DNA of 64,000 nucleotides from Vibrio zhugei (GTDB taxonomy: Bacteria > Pseudomonadota > Gammaproteobacteria > Enterobacterales > Vibrionaceae). The DNA lies in assembly GCF_003716875.1 (NCBI RefSeq), contig NZ_CP033077.1, positions 434,001-498,000 of the forward strand. Direction: 5' to 3'. Below, piece after piece: positions 17,057 to 25,669 of this stretch. The position numbers and the translations under genes are program-made. The notes under the pieces were generated by a model. That model was not told the DNA's origin. It saw nothing but the letters and a program-made list of their open reading frames with translations, and searched no databases. Each line of letters opens with the position of its first letter. The first letter of the stretch is position 1.

Positions 17057-18436
17057 ATGGATATGTTACTTCTTTTTAAGTTTTACTTAATCTTTGGGCT
17101 CGCCTTCTTTGCGATTTTTTTCGCGATTTTCTTTCGTAATTTGAAAAATAGCCGCATTCGTATTGCGCGCTACCTGCCAATGTTCGCGATTTTTGGACTG
17201 TTACAAGGCTTTCACGTTTGGTCTGATTTTTATCTGCTGCTCTATCAACACGAATATCACAAGACAGAAAATATCGACACCTTTCGCGCCATCAAGGTGT
17301 GGGGTTCATTTTTAACACTGAGTTCCTTTGCTTGGTGCATGATGGATTATACCCATTGGCAACGGGTACGCTTTATCCGTAACACCATGTTATTTGTGCT
17401 GTTGGTCTTTACTATCGGTTTACTATATCGCTATACCCAGCTTGATTATCCAGTCTTTATCCAGCAAACCCTCAACCAGATTCGTTGGATTTTTGGTATG
17501 GGCTCAAGTGTGCTCGCCGGTGCCACAGTCTACACCTACGCTAAGCACATCGAAGAAGACGGTTATGGTAATGCCCCGCCTTTTCAGTGGTTAGGGATCG
17601 CCCTTATTTGCTACGGCTTCAGTGTCGGTTTCATTAGCGACTCCATGAGCATATGGTTGCAAAGTCTGCGGCTAGTGTGTGCTTATGGCATGCTTATCGC
17701 CTTGTGGTATGCCCTGCGCGTCTTCGATGTCGAACGTGATAAACAACTGCAAACCCGTGTACAAATCTCGCAACAAGATGCCAAGTTAATGGAGTTAGGT
17801 GAACTGACCTCTGCCGTTGCTCATGAAATCAAAACCCCGTTAAGCAGTGCCTTGATGAGCTGCGATTTACTCGAACGGCAACTGAGCAATAATGAACAAT
17901 ATTCTCGCCAGATTAATCGTATTCGTTATGGATTAACTCGCGCTTCAGACATTAGCCAAGAAGTCTTGAACTACGCGCACCATAAACAGATTAAGCGCTT
18001 ACCTGTGTCTTTGCATAAAGTGGTTGAATCCGCCATTTCACTCAATCAGTTCCGCCTTGAAGCCTTTAGCTTAGACGTCGCGTTAGACGATAAACTGGAA
18101 GTTTCGGGCGATGCGGGCTTACTTGAAGAGGTATTTAGTAATATTATCAGTAATGCGGTCGATGCCAGTAAAGAGGATAAGATCCTACATATCTATGGCT
18201 ATCAGGATAAATTATTTGCCACGGTCAAACTGTCTGACCACGGTGGCGGTATGCCTGACTCCGTATTAGCCAAAGCCACACAACCCTTTTTTACTACCAA
18301 AGAAAAAGGCGAAGGAACGGGCATGGGCTTAGCGCTATGTAAACAAACGATTTTGCAGCATAATGGTGAGCTGAAACTCTACAATAATCAGTTTGGATTG
18401 GTTGTCGAAGTGCGCTTACCGAGGAACACAGTATGA
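17057..18436 (+). CDS. Membrane sensor histidine kinase, 7TM-like input
   Basis: 459 residues. The first 220 form about seven membrane segments (starting MDMLLLFKFYLIFGLAFFAI) with no extracytoplasmic domain of any size, so the input is probably sensed in the membrane or by a partner. A short linker leads to HisKA with the phospho-acceptor histidine in AVAHEIKTPLSSAL (about 255). The HATPase domain has the N box EEVFSNIISNAVDAS, G1 SDHGGGMP and G2 GEGTGMGLALCKQ. Its stop overlaps the start of the regulator gene (ATGA), so the two are coupled. In V. cholerae a similar two-component pair lies near nadE (recalled, not checked). Confidence 0.85.
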   Translation: MDMLLLFKFYLIFGLAFFAIFFAIFFRNLKNSRIRIARYLPMFAIFGLLQGFHVWSDFYLLLYQHEYHKTENIDTFRAIKVWGSFLTLSSFAWCMMDYTHWQRVRFIRNTMLFVLLVFTIGLLYRYTQLDYPVFIQQTLNQIRWIFGMGSSVLAGATVYTYAKHIEEDGYGNAPPFQWLGIALICYGFSVGFISDSMSIWLQSLRLVCAYGMLIALWYALRVFDVERDKQLQTRVQISQQDAKLMELGELTSAVAHEIKTPLSSALMSCDLLERQLSNNEQYSRQINRIRYGLTRASDISQEVLNYAHHKQIKRLPVSLHKVVESAISLNQFRLEAFSLDVALDDKLEVSGDAGLLEEVFSNIISNAVDASKEDKILHIYGYQDKLFATVKLSDHGGGMPDSVLAKATQPFFTTKEKGEGTGMGLALCKQTILQHNGELKLYNNQFGLVVEVRLPRNTV

Positions 18437-19065
18437 CATTACACCTGCTTTTAGCGGAAGACGACCCTCAATTACGCGAAGTGTTACTGGAAGCGTTAAC
18501 CATAGAAGGGTTTGAGGTGGTTGCCTGCAGTAATGCAGAAGATGCATTGGACAAAGCGGCTGAGCAGCCGTTTGATCTTGCTCTGTTTGATGTGGTGATG
18601 GGTGGCATGACAGGGATTGATGCCTTATCGCAGCTACGCCGCTTGCAACCGAACATCGGCGTCATTGTTACCACCGCGTTTGCCACTGTCAATCTCGCGG
18701 TCGATGCCATGAAAAAAGGTGCCGATGAATTTCTCACGAAGCCCTTTAATTTAGAAGCGCTATCGGTGACGTTAAAGCGCGTTCATGCCGAGCATGGTCC
18801 CAAAGCGACGATTGATGAAAGTGAGCACGATTCGATTTTTAGCGCGCTGTCCAATCCGATCCGCCGCTCCGTGGTAAAACAACTGAAAATCCATCGTAAA
18901 CTCAAATTCATGGACTTATGCCGGGTAGTCGGCATAGAAGATCACACCAAATTCAACTTCCATTTACGTCAATTAGTCAATAGTGGTTTGGTTGCCAAAG
19001 AAGATGGCCGAGTGTATTCATTAACCAGCCAAGGTTTGCAAATTTATTCAACCTTACTTCAGTAA
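18433..19065 (+). CDS. Response regulator with ArsR-like winged-helix output
   Basis: 210 residues. The receiver domain (1-120) has the acidic pocket AEDDP, the phospho-acceptor Asp in ALFDVVMGG (about 54), the switch Thr in VTTAFAT and the Lys in FLTKPFN, closest in style to NtrC/AtoC receivers. Instead of an AAA+ or OmpR output it ends in an ArsR/wHTH-type domain (about 133-210): FSALSNPIRRSVVKQL, then FNFHLRQLVNSGLVAKEDGRVYSLT, the recognition-helix and wing pattern. This receiver plus ArsR-like combination is uncommon in proteobacteria. It should be a DNA-binding partner of the kinase, with a possible target in the dcuB or nadE region. Confidence 0.85.
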   Translation: MTLHLLLAEDDPQLREVLLEALTIEGFEVVACSNAEDALDKAAEQPFDLALFDVVMGGMTGIDALSQLRRLQPNIGVIVTTAFATVNLAVDAMKKGADEFLTKPFNLEALSVTLKRVHAEHGPKATIDESEHDSIFSALSNPIRRSVVKQLKIHRKLKFMDLCRVVGIEDHTKFNFHLRQLVNSGLVAKEDGRVYSLTSQGLQIYSTLLQ

Positions 19066-19120
19066 TATCAGGCTATAACGGGGAAGGCACTCGCCATGCT
19101 TCCCCTGCCTGACAACAAAT

Positions 19121-19642
19121 TCACGAGACGGAATACCACGCGTGTTGTTGCAATAACTGAGCAACGCTTGGCGTGGTTAAATCGTCAACGGACAAGCCTT
19201 GCGCCAAACGTTCTCGGATATCGGTACTGCGGATGGCTAACGTCTGAGGGCAAGCCATTACACTCCACTGACTTAAAATCGCTTCAGCCTGGGTGAATTT
19301 ACCAAAGTTAAACAAGTTATCCGGGCCCATGATAAAGGTGAAAACATCGTCAGGATGTTGCTGCTGCAATGCCGAAAGTAGCGCATGTGTGGTCACGCTT
19401 TTTCCCGGTTCGAATAAGGTTTGCTCAATTTTCGACAGGACCACATGACTGAGCCCGAGATCGTGAATGAATGCTTCAATCAAGTTACAGCGAATCTCAT
19501 AGTCAAGCATGTGCTTTCCCCAAGCATGAGAAATACTCGGCACCAGTAACACCCGATCAAAGTGCCCTAATAAGTCAATGACACTTTTATGCCCGAGCGA
19601 AGGTGGATTAAAGGCACTACCAAATACAGCAATTGTTGACAT
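19121..19642 (-). CDS. Nicotinate-nucleotide adenylyltransferase-like protein
   Basis: 173-residue nucleotidyltransferase-fold protein. It shows the N-terminal GSAFNPPSLGH motif (the family's (H/T)xGH nucleotide-binding motif, here SLGH), FTFIMGPDNLFNFGKF for the pyridine nucleotide pocket, and the C-terminal signature IRSTDIRERLAQG. It is somewhat short compared with classical NadD (about 210). It is divergent from nadE, the last enzyme of NAD synthesis, with a 108-bp shared promoter region. I infer a second NadD-like enzyme that makes deamido-NAD for NadE, while a canonical NadD may be elsewhere. Confidence 0.72.
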   Translation of the reverse strand: MSTIAVFGSAFNPPSLGHKSVIDLLGHFDRVLLVPSISHAWGKHMLDYEIRCNLIEAFIHDLGLSHVVLSKIEQTLFEPGKSVTTHALLSALQQQHPDDVFTFIMGPDNLFNFGKFTQAEAILSQWSVMACPQTLAIRSTDIRERLAQGLSVDDLTTPSVAQLLQQHAWYSVS

Positions 19643-19750
19643 AGTTTATCCTAAACAATGAGAATGCAGTTTTCTCTATTTTCTAATTCAGTGATTAAGG
19701 TATGATAATACGATAGTTTTGTATGACATGCAGGAAGAAAAGGAAGAGTA

Positions 19751-20581
19751 ATGGAACAAATTATACGCGAAGAGATGCATGTACTAGCAAGCATCGAACC
19801 TAAATTTGAGATTGAACGTCGTGTTGCTTTCATCAAACACAAACTGCAAGAAGCCGGGTGTCGTACCTTAGTTCTTGGCATCAGCGGTGGCATCGATTCA
19901 ACCACATGTGGTCGTCTTGCTCAGCTAGCCGTGGATGAATTAAATCAAGAAACCAATAGCAACGACTATCAGTTTGTGGCCGTGCGCCTGCCTTATGGTG
20001 AACAAAAAGACGAAGATGAAGCGCAATTAGCCCTCTCTTTCATCAAGCCTACTCACTCTGTTGCGGTGAATGTCCAACCAGGTGTCGATGGTATCCATGC
20101 CTCCACCCGCACTGCATTAGCCGATACTGGCTTGCTGCCGAGCGATGAATCCAAAGTCGATTTTGTCAAAGGCAACGTCAAAGCTCGAGCACGCATGGTC
20201 GCACAATATGAAATCGCTGGCTACACGGGTGGACTGGTCATTGGTACCGATCACTCCGCTGAGAACGTGACGGGTTTTTATACTAAATACGGGGACGGGG
20301 CCTGTGATATTGCGCCTTTATTTGGGCTCAATAAACGCCAAGTTCGTCTAGTTGGAGCCACCTTGGGCGCGCCAGAAGTTCTGGTCAATAAAACCCCAAC
20401 AGCGGATTTAGAAGAACTCGCTCCGCAAAAAGCGGACGAAGACGCGTTGAGCCTAACTTACGATCAAATCGATGATTTCTTGGAAGGCAAATCCGTTCCA
20501 TCATCGGTTGTCGAGCGTATCGTGGCAATCTATACAGCAACACAGCACAAACGCCAACCTATTCCTACCATTTATGACTGA
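19751..20581 (+). CDS. nadE: NH3-dependent NAD+ synthetase
   Basis: 276-residue cytoplasmic amidating enzyme: deamido-NAD + ATP + NH3 to NAD. The P-loop [19 protein letters not shown] (PP-loop SGGxDS, about 46-50) is diagnostic. Also seen are [53 protein letters not shown] and [10 protein letters not shown], all conserved in NadE. Length equals the E. coli enzyme (275). The ribosome-binding site GGAAGAGTA lies before ATG. It ends at a clear terminator. Confidence 0.96.
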   Translation: MEQIIREEMHVLASIEPKFEIERRVAFIKHKLQEAGCRTLVLGISGGIDSTTCGRLAQLAVDELNQETNSNDYQFVAVRLPYGEQKDEDEAQLALSFIKPTHSVAVNVQPGVDGIHASTRTALADTGLLPSDESKVDFVKGNVKARARMVAQYEIAGYTGGLVIGTDHSAENVTGFYTKYGDGACDIAPLFGLNKRQVRLVGATLGAPEVLVNKTPTADLEELAPQKADEDALSLTYDQIDDFLEGKSVPSSVVERIVAIYTATQHKRQPIPTIYD

Positions 20582-20633
20582 TTAATTGGCTTTCGATGTA
20601 TTAAATACACCGATTTACGCCAATCAGCCTACC

Positions 20634-20672
20634 AAGCCAATGCATTATCAACACGATACGCATTGGCTTTTT
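20634..20672 (+). terminator. Terminator of nadE
   Basis: Stem AAGCCAATGC / GCATTGGCTT with a 19-base loop, followed by TTT. A bit long in the loop but T-tailed. Confidence 0.65.
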
Positions 20673-21451
20673 CACCCCGATTACCCAATCAATGCAAATA
20701 CCTAAAATTCGCGTAACAGTCACGCAGCATTCGGCTTTTATATTGTGAACTGGTTTCGATTTTAGAACATACCTGTGCCAATCCGCATAAACTTTGATTT
20801 TGAAAAGGTATTTTCTCATTAAGCCATTAGATAATCCTGCTCACATCCGGCTTTTTTTGAGAGAGCACACTTATGTTATATATGCAGTTCATATTTCTAC
20901 TTTTAATGCTTTATATCGGCTCGCGCTATGGCGGTATTGGGCTTGGCGTCGTATCCGGGATAGGATTAGTCATTGAGGTGTTTGTCTTCCACATGCCTCC
21001 AACCTCTCCTCCCATTACCGTCATGCTGATCATTCTTGCCGTCGTAACCTGTGCCTCTATTTTAGAAGCCGCCGGCGGACTTAAGTACATGCTACAAATC
21101 GCGGAGCGCTTATTGCGGAAAAACCCTAAGCGAGTCACTCTCATCGCCCCTTTTGTCACTTACTTTATGACGTTTATGTTAGGGACTGGCCACGCGGTTT
21201 ACTCGATCATGCCCATTATTGGCGACGTGGCACTGAAAAATAATATTCGCCCAGAAAGACCCATGGCGGCCGCTTCTGTGGCATCGCAAGTCGGGATTAC
21301 CGCTTCCCCGATTTCTGCCGCAGTCGTGTATTACCTGGCACAGCTCTCCGATATCAACCCGAACATTACGTTATTGTCTATCTTGATGGTGACCATTCCG
21401 TCGACATTATTCGGTGTGCTGTTAATGTCACTCTACAGTCTACGCCGTGGC

Positions 21452-22785
21452 CTTACGAATCCCCTCATAATTTCTATATAAAACAATGAGTAGACGCACA
21501 TCGCTCATTCTGATCTAATGAATTTCGCCAAAAACACACTTGATTCAATGAATTTAATAGGGAGCCCTAACGATGCGCGATGTTCAAATTCTACAGCAAA
21601 CTCTTGAAAACCAATGCCCTGGTATTCACAAAAAACGACTTAGATCTCTTATGCTTGCAACCAGAGCGGTACTGGGCGGCTCTGATCTCACCCTCACTAA
21701 AATTGGACGAGCTCTCGACACTGATACCACGGTGAAACATGCCATCAAACGTATTGACCGATTGCTTGGTAATCGCAGTCTACATCGTGAAAAAGAGTCC
21801 ATATATAAATGGCATGCGTCCCTTATTACCCGAGCCAATCCTTTTCCTGTACTACTGGTTGATTGGTCGGATGTTCGTGAGCAACTGCGCTATATGACAT
21901 TGCGAGCTTCGATATCCGTTAAAGGTCGCGCCGTCACGCTTTATGAACAGGCATTTGAGTACAAAAACTACAACTCACCCAAGAGCCATCAGCACTTTCT
22001 CGATAAGCTTCAATCCTTGCTCCCCCAAGGTTGCACCCCTATCATTATCTCCGACGCTGGCTTTAGAAATACGTGGTTCAGGCAAGTCGCCAACAAAGGT
22101 TGGTTCTGGCTTGGGCGTGTACGGGGCGAAGTCTCGATTAAGTGTGGCGAGAGCGCTTGGCAATGGAATAAAGCCTTTTACCCTCAAGCGACTGATAAGC
22201 CGCTGTTTTTAGGAGAAAGCCAACTGGCTAAGCGCTCACCGCTTCAGTGCTTTGCTTACTTATACAAGAGTCATCCCAAAGGCAGAAAAGCCCATCGGCA
22301 TAGTCGAACCTGTCAGAAACACTCGGCTGGAAAAGTGTTCCATAAAGGAGCGAAAGAGCCTTGGCTTCTGGTCACTAACATCCCCAACCATGTACTTAAC
22401 GGCATTAAAATTACCCGTTTGTACGCCAAAAGAATGCAAATTGAAGAGTCGTTCCGAGATCTAAAAAGTCCAGCCTACGGGTTGGCGCTTCGCCATAACC
22501 GAACACGTTGCACCAAACGTATTGATATCTTGTTGCTCATGGCATTGATGGCCGAAATCATCATGTGGTGGAATGGCTTAATCGCCATGCAAGCCAAATG
22601 GCATTATGACTTCCAAGCCAACACCATCAAGCATCGCCGTGTGCTCTCCATTCCTAGACTTGGTAAGGAAGTACGTTGCCACCGAAGATACCGAATACAA
22701 GAGTCCCAATATCATTGGGCAATGGTCGAATATCAACGCCTTACGCATACCTGTGGGTTGGGGGAATTATGAGGGGATCCGCCAG
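21452..22785 (+). mobile_element. IS10-like insertion sequence, copy 2, in dcuB
   Basis: Same 1334-bp element and orientation as copy 1, with the same terminal repeats. The flanking 9-bp duplication CGCCGTGGC is perfect (21443-21451 and 22786-22794). It interrupts dcuB in mid-gene. Confidence 0.97.
21573..22772 (+). CDS. IS10-like transposase, copy 2
   Basis: Identical in protein sequence to the transposase at 9709-10908: IS4-family DDE enzyme with YREK signature. Complete frame, with the same upstream ribosome-binding site. Transcribed in the direction of the disrupted dcuB. Confidence 0.96.
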   Translation: MRDVQILQQTLENQCPGIHKKRLRSLMLATRAVLGGSDLTLTKIGRALDTDTTVKHAIKRIDRLLGNRSLHREKESIYKWHASLITRANPFPVLLVDWSDVREQLRYMTLRASISVKGRAVTLYEQAFEYKNYNSPKSHQHFLDKLQSLLPQGCTPIIISDAGFRNTWFRQVANKGWFWLGRVRGEVSIKCGESAWQWNKAFYPQATDKPLFLGESQLAKRSPLQCFAYLYKSHPKGRKAHRHSRTCQKHSAGKVFHKGAKEPWLLVTNIPNHVLNGIKITRLYAKRMQIEESFRDLKSPAYGLALRHNRTRCTKRIDILLLMALMAEIIMWWNGLIAMQAKWHYDFQANTIKHRRVLSIPRLGKEVRCHRRYRIQESQYHWAMVEYQRLTHTCGLGEL

Positions 22786-23560
22786 CGCCGTGGCAAAGAC
22801 TTAGATGATGATCCTCAATATCAAGAAAAACTGAACGATCCTCAGTTCAGAGCTCGTATTGAAACCACCACAGCGACCACGTTAAATGAAGTGCTCCCGA
22901 CCTCTGCCCGTAACGCGGTGATCCTGTTTATATTGTCACTCTTAGCCATTGTGTTTGTGGCGATGTGGCCAGATGTGCGGACGATAGTCGATGGCAAACC
23001 CATTAAAATGACCGTCATTATTCAAATGATGATGCTATGTTTTGGTGGGATTATTTTATTGGTCACCAAAACCGATCCGAAAAAAGTCCCAAATGGCGTG
23101 GTGTTTAAATCGGGAATGGTGGCAGCGATTGCTATTTATGGGATTGCGTGGATGTCAGACACCTACTTCCAGTATGCCATGCCTCAGTTTAAAGCAGGGA
23201 TCATCGATATGGTCACCGATTACCCATGGACATTTGCGCTCGCACTCTTCATCGTCTCCGTTGTGGTGAATTCACAAGCGGCGGTTGCACGTATGATGTT
23301 ACCCGTCGGTCTCGGGCTCGGTTTACCTCCCGCGCTCGTGATTGGCCTAATGCCAGCATTGTACGGCTATTTCTTTATTCCCAACTATCCATCGGATATC
23401 GCCACCGTTAACTTTGATACCACAGGTACCACGAAAATTGGTAAATGGTATTTCAATCACTCCTTTATGAGTGTCGGTTTAATCGCGGTAGTCAGCGGCT
23501 CGTGCATGGGTTACGTGCTGGGCCAATTGATTATTGGCTAACGTCATACAGGCTTAAAAT

Positions 23561-23597
23561 AAAAAAGGCGAAGTCAGACTTCGCCTTTTTTATTTTT
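23561..23597 (+). terminator. Bidirectional terminator after dcuB
   Basis: Stem AAAAAAGGCGAAGTC / GACTTCGCCTTTTTT (15-base arms with a 1-2 base loop overlap) followed by ATTTTT. It serves dcuB and the convergent aldo/keto reductase. Confidence 0.92.
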
Positions 23598-23606
23598 GGT
23601 TATCGG

Positions 23607-24518
23607 TTACGGCACTTCTTGCCCCATGGATGCCGTCCAGATGGCATACCATTGCTCGCGCGTTAATGACAACAATAACGACTCAACCGCATTTTTGACA
23701 CGTTCAATTTTACCAGACCCTAAAATCGGCAGCGGCTGCGAAGGCAAGCGTCGAATCCACGCATAAATCACCTGAGAAATGTTGTCCGCTCCAATCGCCT
23801 CGCCGACCTCATTTAACGCATTCACAACTCGACGTGTTCTGGCGTCATAACTGTTGGCGAACAACTCACCCTGCGCCAAACAAGACCAAGCCATCGGACG
23901 GACACGAGCTTGTTGCAATTGATCCAGCGTACCATCATGGGCGACATCGAAATTCAGTGGGTTAATTTCAACCTGGTTGGTCACCAAAGGTAAATCCAAA
24001 CGAGACTGCAACAATGCAAATTGCGATGGTTGAAAATTGGAGACACCAAATGACGCGACTTTGCCACTCTGGTAAAGATGATGGAAGGTCTGAGCCACTT
24101 CGTCAGCCTCCATTAACACGTCAGGACGATGAATTAATAAGACATCGAGCTTTTCTACGCCGAGTAAACGCAGTGAATTATCAACCGATTGTTGAATATG
24201 AGCAGCACTGGTATCGTAATGTTTGATATGACGGTGGGGAAAGTGTTCACTCAATAACTGGATATCGCATTTTGTCACAATTTGTAATTGCTCTCGTAAT
24301 GCTGGTTTCATCGCTAAGGCTTCACCAAAGCGTTTTTCACACTCATACAACCCATAAATATCGGCATGATCGACAGTCGTTATTCCCAGCTCCATGTGCT
24401 GTTGCAAAAAGGTCAGTTGCTCTTGGGCGGTCATATCCCAATCGATTAAGCGCCAATACCCTTGTATTAATTCTGATAACTCCGGGCCGTTCGGCGCCAT
24501 CACTACTTTATTTACCAT
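23607..24518 (-). CDS. Aldo/keto reductase, YdhF-type
   Basis: 303-residue (beta/alpha)8 NADPH-dependent oxidoreductase. Active-site residues are visible: Asp and Tyr in TTVDHADIYGLYECEKRFGEAL (partial landmark), Lys in IVTKCDI and His in LLIHRPD. The cofactor-binding loop is PILGSGKIERVKNAV. Best overall fit is to E. coli YdhF. The substrate is unknown. Single-gene unit, convergent with the broken dcuB. Confidence 0.86.
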   Translation of the reverse strand: MVNKVVMAPNGPELSELIQGYWRLIDWDMTAQEQLTFLQQHMELGITTVDHADIYGLYECEKRFGEALAMKPALREQLQIVTKCDIQLLSEHFPHRHIKHYDTSAAHIQQSVDNSLRLLGVEKLDVLLIHRPDVLMEADEVAQTFHHLYQSGKVASFGVSNFQPSQFALLQSRLDLPLVTNQVEINPLNFDVAHDGTLDQLQQARVRPMAWSCLAQGELFANSYDARTRRVVNALNEVGEAIGADNISQVIYAWIRRLPSQPLPILGSGKIERVKNAVESLLLSLTREQWYAIWTASMGQEVP

Positions 24519-24641
24519 TGAAAACTCCTTTTATTTACACTCATAGTAAAGAGCCTCATCGTGCTAAACAATGCTCTCTGACCCAAACTGTTTTCACTAT
24601 CACATTCGCAATCCGTGTGGCGTCAAAAATACTATATACAC

Positions 24642-24672
24642 AAAAAAAGCATGCGTTATACGCATGCTTTTT
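24642..24672 (-). terminator. Terminator of ompW
   Basis: Stem AAAAGCATGCGT / ACGCATGCTTTT with a 2-4-base loop and a seven-T tail on the minus strand, 29 bp after the ompW stop. Confidence 0.9.
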
Positions 24673-24700
24673 GTTCAATCATAGTGGAGAAATATATCGA

Positions 24701-25344
24701 TTAAAATTTGTAACCCACTGATGCCATAAAGACAAGAGGGTTAATATCGATATTGGTGCTGTGCTCATCACCAGCCACTTTATAGTGAGCGGTAGTGCGA
24801 ATGTCAGTATACCAAACCGCGGCGTTGACTAACCAATGTTCGTTAACTTGATAATCAACACCCACATCGACAGCTGCGCCCCAAGAGTTATCGATATCAA
24901 GATCGCTCAAGCCTGCATTTTTACCTGTATCGTTGAAGCTATTATCATAGAAGTTGGTGAAATTGACACCAATACCGGCATATGGCTGCCATTTTGCCGC
25001 TGGCTCATTGAAGTAGTAATTCACCATTAATGTTGGTGGCAATTGTTTTGTTGTTGCTACTTCACCTAACCCGCCAAAATTGGTCGAAATATCGTGTTCA
25101 AAAGGGGTCGCTCCGAGCAATTCAAGGCTGATGTGGTCTGTTAGCATGTAATCAATGGTTAAACCAAGTTGTGTCGCTGTGTTGACTTTAAGGCCATCAT
25201 TCGAACCCAAAATGTCATCACTAGAATCTAATGGCACAACCGATGCGATACCAGCACGAACGAATACATCGCCTTGTTGGTGAGCAAGAACATTGGCTGA
25301 AAATAAAGCAGAAATTACGGCTAACCCACATAATGTTTTTTCAT
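24701..25344 (-). pseudogene. ompW: Outer-membrane protein OmpW, frameshifted at codon 3-4
   Basis: The mature part is an intact OmpW beta-barrel: GDVFVRAGIASVVPLDSSDD, NTATQLGLTIDYMLTDHISLELL, LPPTLMVNYYF, WQPYAGIGVNFTNFY and the C-terminal ...VFMASVGYKF ending in Phe. The only start with a ribosome-binding site (AAAGGAAATC) is ATG at 25344, but there the frame reads ATG AAA AAA CAT and stops after 7 codons. Restoring one A to the six-A run gives MKKTLCGLAVISALFSANVL, a proper signal peptide in frame with the barrel and a 214-residue total. So it is one base short at a homopolymer next to the start. It could be phase-off, a dead gene or a sequencing error. Confidence 0.82.
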
Positions 25345-25669
25345 GATTTCCTTTCCTTTTTTGGACTCAGGATAATTGTTTTTACACGAATGAGACTAAC
25401 ACATAAAAACCACACTATTTTGATGGAAATCAATTTGTGTCAAATTATGAAAGAAAAAGAGGATTTATGAGAGCACGCCACATTAAATGAGAAATTATGA
25501 ACGACAGCACTCTTATGCTTTCGCCGCGCACGGTGCCACAATTTGTTTTTAAGGGAATTTCGGCTATATATTATTTAATGCAAAGCGGTAGTGCCCTTTA
25601 CACAATATATGTCACGATTTTTTTCGTGTTGAGCAATTACCGAAATATAGAGTTAAGGAAGACTTATCT

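Larger units (their letters stand above)
20873..23541 (+). pseudogene. dcuB: Anaerobic C4-dicarboxylate transporter DcuB, split by IS10-like copy 2
   Basis: The first 193 codons (20873-21451) and last 248 (22795-23541) join exactly after removal of the IS and one 9-bp copy. They give a 441-residue DcuA/DcuB protein reading ...SLYSLRRG|KDLDDDPQYQ.... Landmarks are GSRYGGIGLGVVSGIGL, LRKNPKRVTLIAPFVTYF, NNIRPERPMAAASVASQ, SGMVAAIAIYGIAWMSDT and FFIPNYPSDIATVNFD. Full length suits the family (433-446). DcuB imports fumarate, malate or aspartate and exchanges succinate during anaerobic growth. It is divided near the middle, so it should be inactive unless the element excises precisely. The nearby nadE order is like V. 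cholerae (recalled). Confidence 0.92.

Noticed and set aside
19079..19104. GGGGAAG/CTTCCCC hairpin after the response regulator as a terminator
   Set aside because: The stem is present but no T run follows, so I cannot call it a rho-independent terminator.
22606..22785. A start for the 3-prime half of dcuB inside the IS10-like element
   Set aside because: The frame runs from within the transposase gene, but there is no ribosome-binding site and it would make only half a transporter.
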